Origin: Muscardinus avellanarius | Taxonomy: Eukaryota; Chordata; Mammalia; Rodentia; Gliridae | Direction of reading: 5' to 3' | NCBI GenBank assembly: GCA_963383645.1 | Contig: OY726578.1 | Coordinates: forward strand, 21,096,592-21,160,591 | Length of the DNA stretch: 64,000 nucleotides | Part shown: piece by piece, positions 24,806 to 36,185 of the stretch | Position numbering within the stretch: position 1 is the first letter of the stretch | Layout: each line of letters starts with the position of its first letter | Position numbers and translations under genes: made by a program | The notes under the pieces: generated by a model | The model's database searches: none | Told to the model about the DNA's origin: nothing | Seen by the model: only the letters and a program-made list of their open reading frames with translations

Positions 24806-24884
24806 CATTCATCAGATCCAGAATGAAGCAGAGTTTCTCCGGGGTGTGGAAGGCGTAGGTCATACAGACAATGAAAGGACAGTT
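24806..24884 (-). CDS. GRK3: GRK3 coding exon, residues 250-276 (hinge of kinase domain)
   Basis: 79 nt: 26 codons plus the first G of a glycine codon (phase 1 exit). The acceptor is 'cactctag' and the donor 'gtaagt'. It reads NCPFIVCMTYAFHTP then EKLCFILDLMN. This covers beta-4, beta-5 and the hinge that contacts adenine. 'CMTYAFHTP' and 'LCFILD' are GRK3-like (GRK2 has S in both variable places). The first codon is AAC (Asn) where human GRK2 and GRK3 have Asp250, and E265 replaces D. Confidence 0.95.
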
Positions 24885-24925
24885 CTAGAGTGGAGAAACA
24901 CATGTTTATAAGACAAGCAAAGGCT

Positions 24926-25085
24926 GCTGGGAGCCGTGGTGACGCATAATCCCGGGACTTGGGAGAGGCTGACAGGAAGTTCACAGGTTCAAGGACCACC
25001 TCAGCAACTCTCAGCAACCTAGTACGACCTTGTTTTTCAAAACAAGAAAAATAAAAAGAGGCAGGGGGTATAGCGGGGAAAAAGA
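24926..25085 (+). mobile_element. Diverged dimeric SINE
   Basis: B1-like head and a truncated 'ggcagggggtatagcgg' tail. Confidence 0.65.
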
Positions 25086-25254
25086 GAAAGTGTTTACCAT
25101 CAGACACCACACCTTGGATTCCAGCCCAGCCACCACTTGGCTGTATAGAATTGGGTGAGTCTGGTTACGGTGAAGAGCACAGAGGCACACAGTGTTTATC
25201 ACTAGTACAGGTGATTAATACTGAGGTCCTCACCTCATTCCATTAACATCCTCT

Positions 25255-25451
25255 TTTTTTAATTTTTGGTGTTACTGGGGTTCCTGAAAACCCTTCTCCC
25301 TCCAGGCTACACTCCCAGACCCATTTTTTTATATTTTCTATTTGGAAATAGGGTCTCTTAAGGCAGCACGGCTGGCTTCGAATCTGCACGATCCTCCTGT
25401 CTCCGCCTCCCAAGCGCGGGGATTACAAGCGTGCGCCACCACGCCCGGCTT
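25255..25451 (-). mobile_element. Type B SINE
   Basis: Full-length. Confidence 0.87.
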
Positions 25452-25712
25452 CACATCCTCTTTCAAAGACTAAATTCTACAGAAAAACATTACTGTCTCA
25501 TTATTCTTACTGGTACCCAACGTTTTGGTTCTGTGTGGTCAAGTATGTGCTCCCATCTCTGCTTCTGAAGTTGGGAGAACCATGATGTGAGGAGGAATGG
25601 GCCCTGTGCTACTGTTCTGAGACGCCGAGAAGGAAACAGAATTCAGTGATCATTCGAAAGCAGAAAAAAATATACTGTGGCCAGGGACTGAAGAACTCAA
25701 TTATAAACAGAT

Positions 25713-25890
25713 TTCGCCGGGCGTGGCGCACGCTTGTAATCCCCGCGCTTAGGAGGCGGAGACAGGAGGATCGCACAGGTTCAAAGCCAGCCGCGCCAGC
25801 ATAAGAGACCCTGTTTCAAAAATATGAAATAGGTCTGGGAGTGGAGCCCAGAGGTAGAAGGGCTTCCAGGAACCCCAGTACCACCACCAC

Positions 25891-25935
<45 letters not shown>
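25713..25935 (+). mobile_element. Type B SINE with (TAA)n tail
   Basis: Head lacks a few bases ('gggcgtggcgcacgc'). Confidence 0.86.
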
Positions 25936-26044
25936 GATTTCAATTGTCTCCTAATTAGCCTACAGGTTCTACACAAGCTTAATTAAAATGAACATTTACA
26001 TGTTGATTCCAAAATTGATGGAAATGTGATCAAGGGGAGTCCAT

Positions 26045-26247
26045 AGCCGGGCGTGGGGGTGCACGCTTGCAATCCCGGCACTCGGGAGGCTGAGACCAGA
26101 GGATCGTGGTTCACGGCAGCCTCAGATACTTAGCGAGGCCCTTCACAACTCAGTGAGACCCTGTTTCAAAAAATAAAAAAACTAAAAAAATAGGGCTGGG
26201 AGATGTAGCTTGGAGGTACAATGCCCCTGGGTATTGTCCCCAGTACC

Positions 26248-26287
<40 letters not shown>

Positions 26288-26310
26288 AAAAGAAAGAAAG
26301 AAAAAAGAAA
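26045..26310 (+). mobile_element. Type A SINE with about 35-bp poly-A
   Basis: Long, nearly pure A-tail (26249-26284) suggests a young insertion. Confidence 0.87.
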
Positions 26311-27527
26311 AAGAGGAATTCACATAGGCTTGGGGAAGAGCAAAGCTGGAAAATGTTCCCAGCAGCAGAAAGTGAGACTTATTATAGTTAACAGTAGTTC
26401 ATACACTTTGGTGTTAGCCCAAGGACGTAAACTAGTAGGAAGGAAGAGAGAGTCCCCAAAATAATATGAACATATGTGGTCATTTGGGCTATAATGGTGA
26501 CCAAGCAGGATGCAGGAAGGATGGTCTCAGTCAGTGGTGCCAGAGGAGGTGAGGATCTATACAATACAGCATGCACCGATCCCTACCTCACACCAAGTGA
26601 GTGTCTATGCTATACAATATGTATCAACCCCTATCTCATACCCAGTAAGTATCTAGACCGTACAGTATGCACCGATCCCTACCTCACACCAAGTATCTAT
26701 ACCATACAGTATGCACCCAAACCCTGCCTCACACCCAGTGAGTGTCTCTACCATTCAGAACGCAGTCAACCCCTACCTCACACCAAGTGCGTATCTAGAC
26801 CATACAGTATGCACCCACCCCTGACCTCTGCCCCCTTCCAACACCACCTGAGGAAGCTCAGGGCTGCAGGAAGCGTCTCCTATAGAGTCCAGTCAGCCCT
26901 AAAGATAGGGTGTTGTTCCCTGCCTCTGTGAAGGACACACGGACTTCAGCAGGCAATCCTAGACGGGGCTCACATGGGCCTGCCTCTGTCCTGCCTTTTG
27001 TCATTTTAACTGGCTAAATCGTGCAACCCCTGCACCCCCCTCGCTCTCCCGACGGAGTCCCCAGATGCCTACACCTGTCAGATGGGGCTCAGCGCTGCCC
27101 GTGGTCTGAGGTTATAGAATAAACACAATCCCCACTGCTGCAATCACTCCTGTATATTTGTCGTTGACACAGTGTAAGGCAGGTGCCTCTGCAGGGCTCG
27201 CTGCCCACAACCAGGCTCTGCAGGGGCTGAGCAGACGTGGTGAGCTCCACATGAACTTCCCAGACAGCCAAACACTGCCCGGCAGGTAAGACAGGTGGCA
27301 CCCGGGAGACGGAGAAGCTACAGGTGGTGGGAACCGCTGGCTGCAGGTGGGTGCTGCCGGGTCTTCAGAGGAGCCCCTGGGGTCCCGCCCTCCTGGTCCT
27401 GCCAGAACGTCCCCCCAGAAAACTCTCCGTCAGTTGATGGTGACCTCCAAGCTGCATGTCACGCTCTCTCTCTACTTAACAAACTTAATTTCCAGCTGTT
27501 AGCAGGTTTTGAAAGATCCCTCTGTGC
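26311..27527. other. Unique intron with a minisatellite
   Basis: Minisatellite at 26570-26825; the rest has no recognised feature. Confidence 0.45.
26570..26825 (+). repeat. Minisatellite, about 48-bp unit, 5-6 copies
   Basis: 'atccctacctcacaccaagt' and 'agaccatacagtatgcac' alternate with drift and small indels. It is open as a 16-residue repeat in one frame, which follows from the period being a multiple of three and is not evidence for coding. Confidence 0.85.
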
Positions 27528-28065
27528 TATAGACACACGCCTGTTATCCCAGAGCTTGGGAGGCTGAGGCAGGAGAATCACAGGTTCAAAGCCAGCCTCA
27601 GCAACTTAGTGATGCCCTCGGCAACCTAGCAAGACTCTGTTCCCAAATAAAAAATAAAACTGGGGGTGCAGGTCAGAGGTAGAATGCCCCTGGGTTCAAC
27701 CACTAGCACAACAGGAAGGAAGGAAGGAAGGGAGGAAGGAAGGAAGGAAGGAAGGGAGGAAGGAAAGAAGGAAGGAAGGAAGGAAGGAAGGAAGGAAGGA
27801 AAGAAGAAAGGGAGGGAGGAAGGAAAGAAGGAAGGGAGGAAGGAAGGAAGGAAGGAAGGGAGGAAGGAAGGAAGGAAGGAAGGGAGGAAGGAAAGAAGGA
27901 AGGGAGGAAGGAAGGAAGGAAGGAAGGGAGGAAGGAAGGAAGGGAGGGAGGAAGGGAGGGAGGGAGGGAGGGAGGAAGGAAGGGAGGGAGGGAGGAAGGA
28001 AGGAAGGAAGGGAGGGAGGGAGGAAGGGAGGGAGGGAGGGAGGAAGGGAGGGAGGGAGGGAGGAA
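27528..28065 (+). mobile_element. SINE with 350-bp (GGAA)/(GGGA)n tail
   Basis: Type A-like SINE to 27713; its tail has grown into an uninterrupted purine tract of GGAA and GGGA units (27714-28065). Confidence 0.88.
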
Positions 28066-28662
28066 GCCTTCCGTGTTGGCCTAGAAAGCTCACGGTGTGA
28101 TCTGGCCCTGTCTTTCCAGCTCCATCTGACCCAATTCCAAATAACTTTACTCTAACTCCTAGGAGTATATTATATCTTCATAAGTTTTTTAGAAACCATG
28201 CAGTTTAATATTTGAATAAAAATATAAATAATTCTCTTAAATTTAGTTCAAAGTAGTAGCCCAGCATAACCCCACTTTTTAATTCATTCCCTTATGATCA
28301 GACCGCAGAAGAATCAAAAACCTTCCTAACCCCCTCATTTGAATAAAATCAATATTAAAATGAGACATGAAAACCGTCCTTACATTCTCCCAACTTCAAA
28401 ACATTTTCCCATAGGCTTTCTTAAAAATAAATATCCAAGGCCTTGAGACTACTCATTAAAAATTAATATTTTAATAACTACTTAAAAGTCTCCAGTTGAG
28501 CAGGGGCATGTTTGAAGTTGAAGGCACAGACACTCCGCAGCGGAGAAGCCGTGTGCACGTGCGACGCGGCGCCAGCACCAAGTCACCCCCCAGGGCCAGG
28601 CTGCGGTCAAGAGCTGTCCTGCCTGCCGCGGGATCTGCTGGTGCCGTGGCCCGGCCACTTAC
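28066..28662. other. Unique AT-rich intron
   Basis: No repeat or exon recognised before the 28.7-kb exon. Confidence 0.4.
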
Positions 28663-28762
28663 CCCCGTGCTGACTAGCGCCAGCATGATCCGCTCGTTTA
28701 GGGCCAGCGTCTCCCCTTGTTTCAGCTTCACCCTCTTCTTATCCAGGCATTTCATGGCGTAC
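28663..28762 (-). CDS. GRK3: GRK3 coding exon, residues 216-249 (ATP-anchoring lysine, helix C)
   Basis: 100 nt: G completes Met216, then 33 codons, exit phase 0. The acceptor is 'ctcctag' and the donor 'gtaagt'. It contains YAMKCLDKK with the ATP-anchoring lysine (K220) and LALNERIM with the helix-C glutamate (E239). V227, L229 and A244 replace I, M and S of human GRK3, all conservative. The exon ends STG on GGG. Confidence 0.96.
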
Positions 28763-28963
28763 CTAGGAGGACCAAGGGTCTTGAAAAGTCCACACCGTGC
28801 CTAAGGCTGGACTGACTGCACAGTATACAGCACCCAGCAGGAAGTCGCTAGAGAACTCGCCCATGCTTAAAAGAAGGAAACTGGAACCCAGATGCCAAGG
28901 AAGAAATATTCATTTGCGTATATTGTGGGGGAAACCAAAAGAGTAAGGCTGAAGATATTCTGT

Positions 28964-29178
28964 TGGGTGTCATGGCACACACCTGTAATCCTAGTACTTG
29001 GGAGGCTGAGAAAGGAGGATGGCGGGTTTGAAGACAACCTCAGCAACATAGCGAGACTCTTGGCAACCTAGTGAGACCCTGTTTTAAAACAAAAAAATAA
29101 ATAAATAAAAGGGCTGGGGGTGGAGCTCGGAGGTAGAATGCCCCTGGGGTCCATCCCCAGTACCGCAAAAAAGAAAAG
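28964..29178 (+). mobile_element. Type A SINE
   Basis: Complete, moderately diverged. Confidence 0.83.
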
Positions 29179-29916
29179 ATTTAAGATATTTCTATTACTG
29201 CATGGATTTAAGTTCCAGTTAAATAAAATATAAAGTAGATGAATAAACAAACTTTGTGTCTTGCTGTTGTTGAATAATAGAGGCAAAAGAGGTGTGTGTA
29301 TCCTATGACCAGGTGAGAGCTGTGAAATCGTCAGGGGCCAAGTTTTGATAATAGTGTAGAGAATAGAGGCCTCTCACAATGGATTTGTTTCTAACTTTAA
29401 TATTTATCCTTATAGCTGAATAATAAAAATAAGACTCGCGTATCCTTGGTAAAAGTTAATTGAGGAGACTGCCAGTTGACGACTTCAGATCTTCAGGAGC
29501 TTGGACGGAACTGACATCAGGAAAACACAGATAAGTGGTCCAGCATCTTTTATGGCCACAAGTAAGCACCAGGAGGCATTCTCCTTAGGATAAGGGAAAG
29601 CTAAAGGGAGCATCTGCAAGGCCTTTGCACACATCTCCAGGCCTGAAAATACTATGTGTGCAATTAAGTTCCCAGCTGATGGGCTCCTCCTATAGCTCCG
29701 ACAGTCTTGAGGGGCTGGGACTCAAACAGCCCATTAATCAAAACTTACCATGGTTGAGTCCCAGGTAGACAGTTGAATGTGCAAATGTGGCAATTTCCCT
29801 TTTCCGGGGGTTCTCATAATGAATCCACAGGCAACAATTTGCTTGATTATGGGAAGAAATGTCGAGACCAGCCAAAGTGATGTGTCCTTTAAATATTCCA
29901 CTTTTATGATTAGGAT
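29179..29916. other. Unique intron
   Basis: 29420-29760 has the feel of an old LTR (AATAAA-like 'gaataataaaaataag', then a GC-balanced segment) but I could not define ends. Confidence 0.3.
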
Positions 29917-30131
29917 TTTTTTTTCTTTTTCAGTACTGGGGATGGAAACCAGGGGAATTCTATCTCCAAGCTACACCCCCAGCCCTACTTTTTTATTCTT
30001 TATTTTGAAACAGGGTCTCACTGAGTCGCAGAAGGCCTCACTAAGTAGCTGAGGCTGTCCGCGAACCGCGATCCTCCTGTCTCAGCCTCCCGAATGCTGG
30101 GATTACAAGCGTGCGCCACCACGCCCGGCTT
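29917..30131 (-). mobile_element. Type A SINE
   Basis: Full-length. Confidence 0.87.
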
Positions 30132-30300
30132 ATGAGCAAGAATTTTTTAAAATGTGTCACCCACTTATGAAACCTCTCAGTTGCAGGCGGCAGCCCCAGC
30201 CTGGGCCACAGGACGGGCCAGTGTCTGTAAGGGACGCACCCCAGAGCCACCAGCTCGGGCTCCGAGGGAGGGGTGTGAGTGGCGCCTGGTGGGCAGACAG

Positions 30301-30352
30301 CCCCAGCCCCGAGCCCCAGCCCCGAGCCCCAGCCCGAGCCCCAGCCCCGAGA
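30301..30352 (+). repeat. 'ccccagccccgag' short tandem repeat
   Basis: About four 12-13-bp units, C-rich. Confidence 0.85.
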
Positions 30353-30659
30353 GCGGCCTGCACCTGTTCTACGTAGCAGAGAGGATCCTGACCCCGCGCT
30401 AGTGTTTTCTGAGTGTTTGTTAAGATCATAATTGTGTACAAAGAGATAAAGAGGTATTCTTTACTTCTACAACATTATGTGACAGGTTAGCAATTCTAAA
30501 TGCCCTGACAAGCTTCGATGATGGAACAAAACTGATAAAATGGAAAGAGATGTAGCCAGAGGCTAGACAAATATATCAACTACCATCAAAGCTCCCGAGT
30601 TGACGGGATCTGGGACGGGAGGGAACGGGAGAGAACTATATATGGATATTTTTTTTACG

Positions 30660-30871
30660 TGTGTGTGTGTGGTAGTGGGGATTGAACCCAGGAGTATTGT
30701 ATCTCTGAGCTACATCCCCAGCCTTATTTCATGTTACTTGGAAAGAGTCTCACTAACTTTCTTTTTTTATTTTGTTGTTGTTGTTGTTTGTTGGTTTTTG
30801 GCGGTATTGGGGTTCCTGGAAGCCCTTTTACCTCCGGGCTACATTCCCAGACCTATTTTTTTAAATATATT

Positions 30872-30914
<43 letters not shown>

Positions 30915-31195
30915 TTTGGTGGTACTGGGGTTCCTGGAAGCCCTTCTACCTCCGGGCTACACTCCCAGACCTATTTTATATTTTTGAAACAGGTCTCTTA
31001 CGCCAGTGCGGCTGGCTTCGAACCTGCGCGATCCTCCTGTCTCCGCCTCCCAAGCGCGGGGATGACAAGCGTGCGCCACCGCGCCCGGCTAATATATTTT
31101 TATTTGGAAACAGGGTCTCTTAAGCCAGCGCAGCTGGCTTCGAACCTGTGCGATCCTCCTGTCTCTGCCTCCCAGATACTGGGATTACAGGCTCT
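30660..31195 (-). mobile_element. ID-like piece and a type B SINE split by another type B
   Basis: ID-like 30668-30762. Type B outer pieces 30793-30870 and 31092-31195; (TTTA)n 30874-30915 and inner type B 30916-31091. Confidence 0.83.
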
Positions 31196-31244
31196 TCCAT
31201 GAGGTCATAGAAGAGCCCACGTCCGCGCCCCTTTCATGTTGCTG

Positions 31245-31380
31245 GTATTTATTACGGGTCAGGTGGTTGTCGAAACTCTGCAAGGTCTTATCTCACTCAA
31301 TTCCCTCAACAGGGTCATTTCAGTTCCCTCCTTTCCAGAGCGGAACGTGGAGGCCCTGGGGGTCACCAGCTGTGCCCAGC
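31245..31380 (+). mobile_element. MIR relic
   Basis: 'cttatctcactcaattccct' corresponds to the MIR core phrase 'ttatctcatttaatcctcac' and is preceded by a weak 'gggtcaggtggt' counterpart of the upstream core. Confidence 0.5.
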
Positions 31381-31799
31381 ACTCAGGGGAAGCCGCCCCT
31401 GTCACACCTGGCCAGCGCTGTCACACCTGGGTCCTGATGACCCGGGTCGCCTGGCAGTGCCATCTCCGCATCACCCCAGACTCCCAGCTCGGGTGCACCC
31501 GGCCTCTGCTCCAGGCTGCGCAGGGTCCCAACGCAGGCAGTGACCAGAGGTTGAGACCAGTGAAGGAAAAGTCCAGTCCCCAGATAATGAAAGGTGACTG
31601 TGAGCCTGCCTGGGGCACAGGGGACACAGCAGAGCTGCCCGGTCCAGTCCCAGGAGGAGCAGGGCAGGGCGGGGGCACCTGGACTGTGCACGGCCTTAGG
31701 TGAGGTCAGCCCACCCCTACGCCCCAACTCAGTGACTCTGCTTCCCTCCCACCCCGCCAATGAGCCAGCACCTCCTTGGGCTCCTGTTCAGGCTGCTTC

Positions 31800-31922
31800 A
31801 AAGCATGTTTGCTTTTTTTTTTTTTTCTTTTCTTTTTTTTTTTAGAAATATGTTCGTTCTTTTTTTTTTTTTTTTTTGGTACTGAAGATGAAACCCAGGG
31901 ACATTGTCTATTTTTAGTCTAT

Positions 31923-31953
<31 letters not shown>

Positions 31954-32293
31954 TTTCAGCACTTATGAAACCCAGGGACAGCCTGCCTCTGAGCTAAACC
32001 CCCAGCGCTATTTTTTATTCTTTATTTTGAAACAGGGTCTCACTGAGTTGCAAAGGGCCTCACTAAGTAGCTGAGGCTGTCTGCGAACTGCGATCCTACC
32101 GTCTCAGCCTCCCAAATGCCGGGATTATAAGTGGGTGCCACCATGCCCGGCTTGGTCTTTTTATTTTTGAAACAGGGTCTCACTGAGTTGCAAAGGGCCT
32201 CGCTAAGTAGCTGAGGCTGTCTGCAAACCGCGATCCTCCTGTCTCAGCCTCCCAAATGCTGGGACTATAAGCGTACACCACCATGCCTGGCTT
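31800..32293 (-). mobile_element. SINE cluster with (TTTA)n
   Basis: ID-like start 31877-31915 interrupted by (TTTA)n 31917-31957, type A 31957-32152, and a second head-half 32153-32293. Confidence 0.8.
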
Positions 32294-32625
32294 ATGTTAA
32301 CTCTTAATAACTACAAAAAAAAAAAAAATCAGCAGTTGGTTTTTATTTAGAAGAGCCTTCCTTTTGCAAAGCAAAAAGCCCTTCTGGTATTACAAGGCAG
32401 GGAGGCTGAATGTCCAGGCCCTGGGTGTCAGGGAAACCACGCTATCTGCCCGCAGCACTGGCCATGGCGCGGCTGTCCACACAAGCCACCGTTTAACTTC
32501 CGTGGAATTTAGGAGCAGGGAAGGGCCCAGCTTACATTCACAGTCACAGTATTTAGAAGGTACATGCAGCCTATGTCTTTGTGCAGTTAATTACGTCAGG
32601 AACAGGGTCACCCGTTTCGATATTT

Positions 32626-33115
32626 CTTTTTTTTTTTTTTTTGCAGGTCTGGGGATGGAACCCAGGGGCATTTGACCTCCGAGCTACACCCCCTGCCCTA
32701 TTTTTTTATTCTTTATTTTGAAACCGGGTCTCACTGAGTTGCAGAGGGCCTCACCAAGGAGCTGAGGCTGTTCGCGAACCGCGATCCTCCGGTCTCAGCC
32801 TCCCGAATACAGGGATGACATGCGTGCGCCACCACGCACGGCTTCGTTTCTATATTTCTACAGAGAGATTTCCTTTTGATGCAAGCATAAGCTTCTCTTA
32901 AGAGTTTTTGTTTTTGTTTTTGTTTTGGTGGTACTGGGGTTCCTGGAAGCCCTTCCACCTCTGGGCTATACTCCCAGACCCATTTTTTTAAAATATATTT
33001 TTATTTGGAAACAGGGTCTCTTAAGCCAGCGCGCGTGGCTGGCTTCGAACCTGCGCCATCCTCCTGTCTCCGCCTCCCAAGCGCGGGGATGACGAGCGTG
33101 CCCACCACGCCCGGC
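32626..33115 (-). mobile_element. Type A SINE and type B SINE
   Basis: Type A 32626-32844; type B 32912-33115 preceded by (GTTTTT)n. Confidence 0.86.
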
Positions 33116-33124
33116 AAGAGTTTT

Positions 33125-33212
33125 GGTCTACGTGAGTGAGGTGTGTACGCATGCCTCTACCATCTTGGGCTCCATTAAGATGTATGACCGCGCGGCACCC
33201 ATTAAGAAAAAT
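33125..33212 (+). mobile_element. L1 3'-end-like fragment next to a GRK3 exon
   Basis: 'gcatgcctctaccatcttgg' through 'cacccattaagaaaaataag' matches, with divergence, the terminal segment also seen at 57.93-57.99 kb (plus) and, reversed, at 12.13 and 52.55 kb. It ends in an A-rich tail just before the splice donor region of the 33.2-kb exon. Confidence 0.6.
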
Positions 33213-33237
33213 AAGAAGAAAGAAAGGGAGGGCTCAC

Positions 33238-33329
33238 ATTTTTCCCGTGTCTGCCTTCCTGCAGCCGTACACTTCTCCAAATCCTCCTCGTCCGATAATC
33301 CGGTGTACACTAAAATCGTTCATGGTCAA
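33238..33329 (-). CDS. GRK3: GRK3 coding exon, residues 186-216 (glycine-rich loop)
   Basis: 92 nt: 30 codons plus AT of the methionine completed by the next exon. The acceptor is 'tttcacag' and the donor 'gtgagc'. It carries the start of the kinase N-lobe, [20 protein letters not shown], with the intact ATP-binding loop GRGGFG (about residues 198-203) followed by [10 protein letters not shown]. Residue 190 is D, as in GRK2; human GRK3 has E there. Only about 27 bp of intron separate its donor from an L1 3'-end-like fragment at 33.13-33.21 kb. Confidence 0.96.
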
Positions 33330-33686
33330 CTGTGAAATAAAGCGCAGCAGGCATACACAGGTCACGCGTAGGCAGGCCATCCCAAAGATTTTTTTTTTTT
33401 CCCATGTGAAACACGCGTAGCGATTCAGATGTAGGGAGCCGCCCTTTTCCCTCCTAGGACTGATTCCTTGGATCAAAGTAGGGATATGCCGGGTGATGAG
33501 GAAGTCTCGCCCTCTGCCCTACTTCCAGGCACAGGAGACGCCAAGAGGAGGCTAGAGAGGGAGGCCGGAGTGGGAAGCAGTCATCAACACTGTTTGCTAC
33601 TCTCAGCCTGAGATGGCCAGCTGTATACCCTGAAGACAGCTGTGTGTGAATCTTCTCATCAACACAATAGGCAAAATGAGCAGCCT

Positions 33687-34033
33687 AAGCCGGGCACGGT
33701 GCCGCACACCCGTAATCCCAGTCCTCGGGAGGCTGAGATAGGAGGGTCGGAATCGCGAGGCTAGCCCCGGCAACTTAGCGAGACCCTCGGCAACTTGACA
33801 AGGTCCTTTTCCAAAATAAAAAAATAGAGCCAGGCGTGGTGGTGCAGGCTGGTAATCTCAGTACTGGGGAGGCTGAGACAGGAGGATCATAGGTTCAAGG
33901 CCAGACTCAGCTACTTAGTGAGGCTCTCTGCAACTTAGCGAGACCCTGTTTCAAAATAAAGGATAAAAAAAGAATGGGCTGGGGGTGTAGCTAGGAGGTA
34001 GAATGCCTCTGGGTTCCATCTCCGACACCAAAA

Positions 34034-34092
<59 letters not shown>

Positions 34093-34159
34093 GAAAAGAA
34101 AAAAAATAAAAGCCAATAGGGCTGGGGGGGTGGCTTGTGGGTAGGATAATCCCAATATA

Positions 34160-34202
<43 letters not shown>
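33687..34202 (+). mobile_element. Two SINEs, (GAAA)n and (GA)n
   Basis: Head-half 33687-33828, type A 33829-34033, (GAAA)n 34027-34092, ID-like scrap then (GA)n 34162-34201. Confidence 0.82.
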
Positions 34203-34204
<2 letters not shown>

Positions 34205-34746
34205 AAACGCCAGCCTCCGCTACTTCAGAGCCTAGAGTTCAGGAACAATCTTAACAGTTCCAGGATCTGTCTGCGTCAAGGGCCTCTGCGTGCTGACGAC
34301 AGCGGGCCACATGATGGGGATGCCCGGCAGACGCAGCCACGTGGACTCCGGGAGGCTCCCCGGGTGAAGGGAGAGGCCGGGCCGGGCCGGGCATGTGAGC
34401 GGGTCACACGGAGGCTGCATCAGAAGCCGCGCGGTCCGCGGCAGCTCAGCGAGGCTCAGAGATTCAAGGGCGCAGGTGCAGACAGTGAGTCCCCGGTGCA
34501 CGGGGAGGGGCCACCAGACACGGGAAGATCGCAGCTAGTTTACCTATCTGGGCAAATTCAGGGGGAGCTTCTTTAGGGCCCCCACGCGACCCTTAAAGCA
34601 TGGCACCCACGTGGTCAGCTGCGACGGTCACAGTCATTGTGAGGGACTCCGGGGCGGCCACGGGAAGACACAGAAGAAAGACCCAGGAACTGGGATACGT
34701 GGTGGGTATCAGAGGTGTTTTTTAAAAAAAAACAAAATAATGTGGG
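34203..34746. other. Unique GC-rich intron
   Basis: Includes a short 'gggcc' run at 34378-34390. No exon recognised. Confidence 0.4.
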
Positions 34747-35010
34747 TTGCCGGGCATGGTGGCGCACGCTTGTAATCCCCGCGCTTGGGAGGCGGAGACA
34801 GGAGGATCGCGCAGGTTCGAAGCCAGCCTCAGCTACTTAGTGAGGCTCTCAGCAACTTAGTGAGACCCTGTTTCCAAATAAAATATAAAATAGGTCTGGG
34901 AGTATAGCCTGGAGGTAGAAAGCCTCTGGGTTCCACCCCCAGTACCACCAAAAAAAAAAAAAAAAGAATAATAATAATAATAATAATAATAGTAGTAGTA
35001 GTAGTAGTAA
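34747..35010 (+). mobile_element. Intermediate-type SINE with (TAA)/(TAG)n tail
   Basis: Type B head with the long type A middle, like the copy at 12.98 kb. Confidence 0.85.
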
Positions 35011-35077
35011 TGTGTATTAGTTAACTAACAGGCAGATCATGGAACCAGCCTACGATGAATGCATTAAAAATTATGGG

Positions 35078-35444
35078 ACAGCTGGGCATGATGGCGCAGG
35101 CTCGTAATCCCAGCATTTGGGAGGCTGAAACAGGAGGATTGTGGTTTGCAGACAGCCTCACATACAAAATAATATTAATAATAATTTCTCTTCCAACACT
35201 ACTATTTCAAGTAAAAATCTTAAAAATATTTTTTTTTTTGGCGGTACTAGAGATGGAACCCAGGGGCATTCTACCTCCGAACTACACCCCCAGCCCTATT
35301 TTTTTTTATTCTTTATTTTGAAACAGGGTCTCACTGAGTTGTAAAGGGCCTCACTAAGTAGCTGAGGCAGGCTGTGAACTGCGATCCTCCTGTCTCAGCC
35401 TCCCTAATGCTGGGATTACAAGTGTGAGCCACCACGCCCGGCTT
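35078..35444. mobile_element. Truncated plus-strand SINE and minus-strand type A SINE
   Basis: Head-half 35078-35162 (+); full type A 35229-35444 (-). Confidence 0.82.
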
Positions 35445-36133
35445 AAAAGAAACTTTAAAAACAGTGGATTCCTTCAGTCAGTCACAAGCTCATGTAAGGG
35501 GAGATGGCGAAGAGGGTCAGAGGGGCCGTGTGAAGGACCATGTGTTCTAGAAGGAAGGTCAAGGTCGCGGCATGGCCGACACTAAACACTCCAAGATGTG
35601 TGGCCGAGGAAGCGCGTGCTAGACCGCGCGGCCTGGGTCTGAAGATCGCTGTTGACATTTCACCACAAGAGACCACACGAAGCCTCCCTCCCGAGGGGTG
35701 GCCTCGCTTTTACGACTACGCCCAATGTTTTACACGCGTGCATTCACTGATAAGAAACAGAAAAGAAATTTCATGAGAACGGCAAAAGACAGGGCCATAC
35801 AGAAGCTGAATGAGGTAGATGTGTACTTTCACTGCTATTTTGGTTAAAGGGTCGGTTGCCGCTGAAAATATCTTTTTTTTTTTTTTTACATAAATAAGCA
35901 CGTTCTTATGTGAAAATAAAATAAGAACGAAAAGTCCGGTTGTTTATCAGGGAGCACGGGAGGAAGGGCCGTTCACACACAGAGCTGGAAGGAGGCCGTG
36001 TGCTCGGGCAGCGCACCCCTGGGGAGCAGACCCGGGAGAAAGCATTTTCTCACGAGGGGAAGGGAGCCAGAGGAAGTTTGTATTTAAAAAGGGAAGGGAG
36101 AAGAAAAAAAAAAAGAAAATAGATGATACTTAC
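35445..36133. other. Unique intron
   Basis: No repeat or exon recognised. Confidence 0.4.
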
Positions 36134-36185
36134 GTGAATATTTAATTCTACGTTTTTCCATTGACAAAATCGAGTGAACTTGTCA
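36134..36185 (-). CDS. GRK3: GRK3 coding exon, residues 168-185 (end of RGS-homology domain)
   Basis: A short 52-nt exon. One base completes serine 168, then 17 codons read [17 protein letters not shown]. It sits between acceptor 'cttttag' and donor 'gtaagt'. The peptide is identical to both human GRK2 and GRK3 as recalled, so it does not discriminate between paralogues. It is the linker from the RGS-homology bundle into the kinase domain. Exit phase 0 matches the downstream exon, which starts on a whole codon. Confidence 0.94.

Noticed and set aside
27626..28100. Gly/Arg/Lys/Glu and Pro/Ser/Leu open frames
   Set aside because: Direct translation of the (GGAA)n tract.
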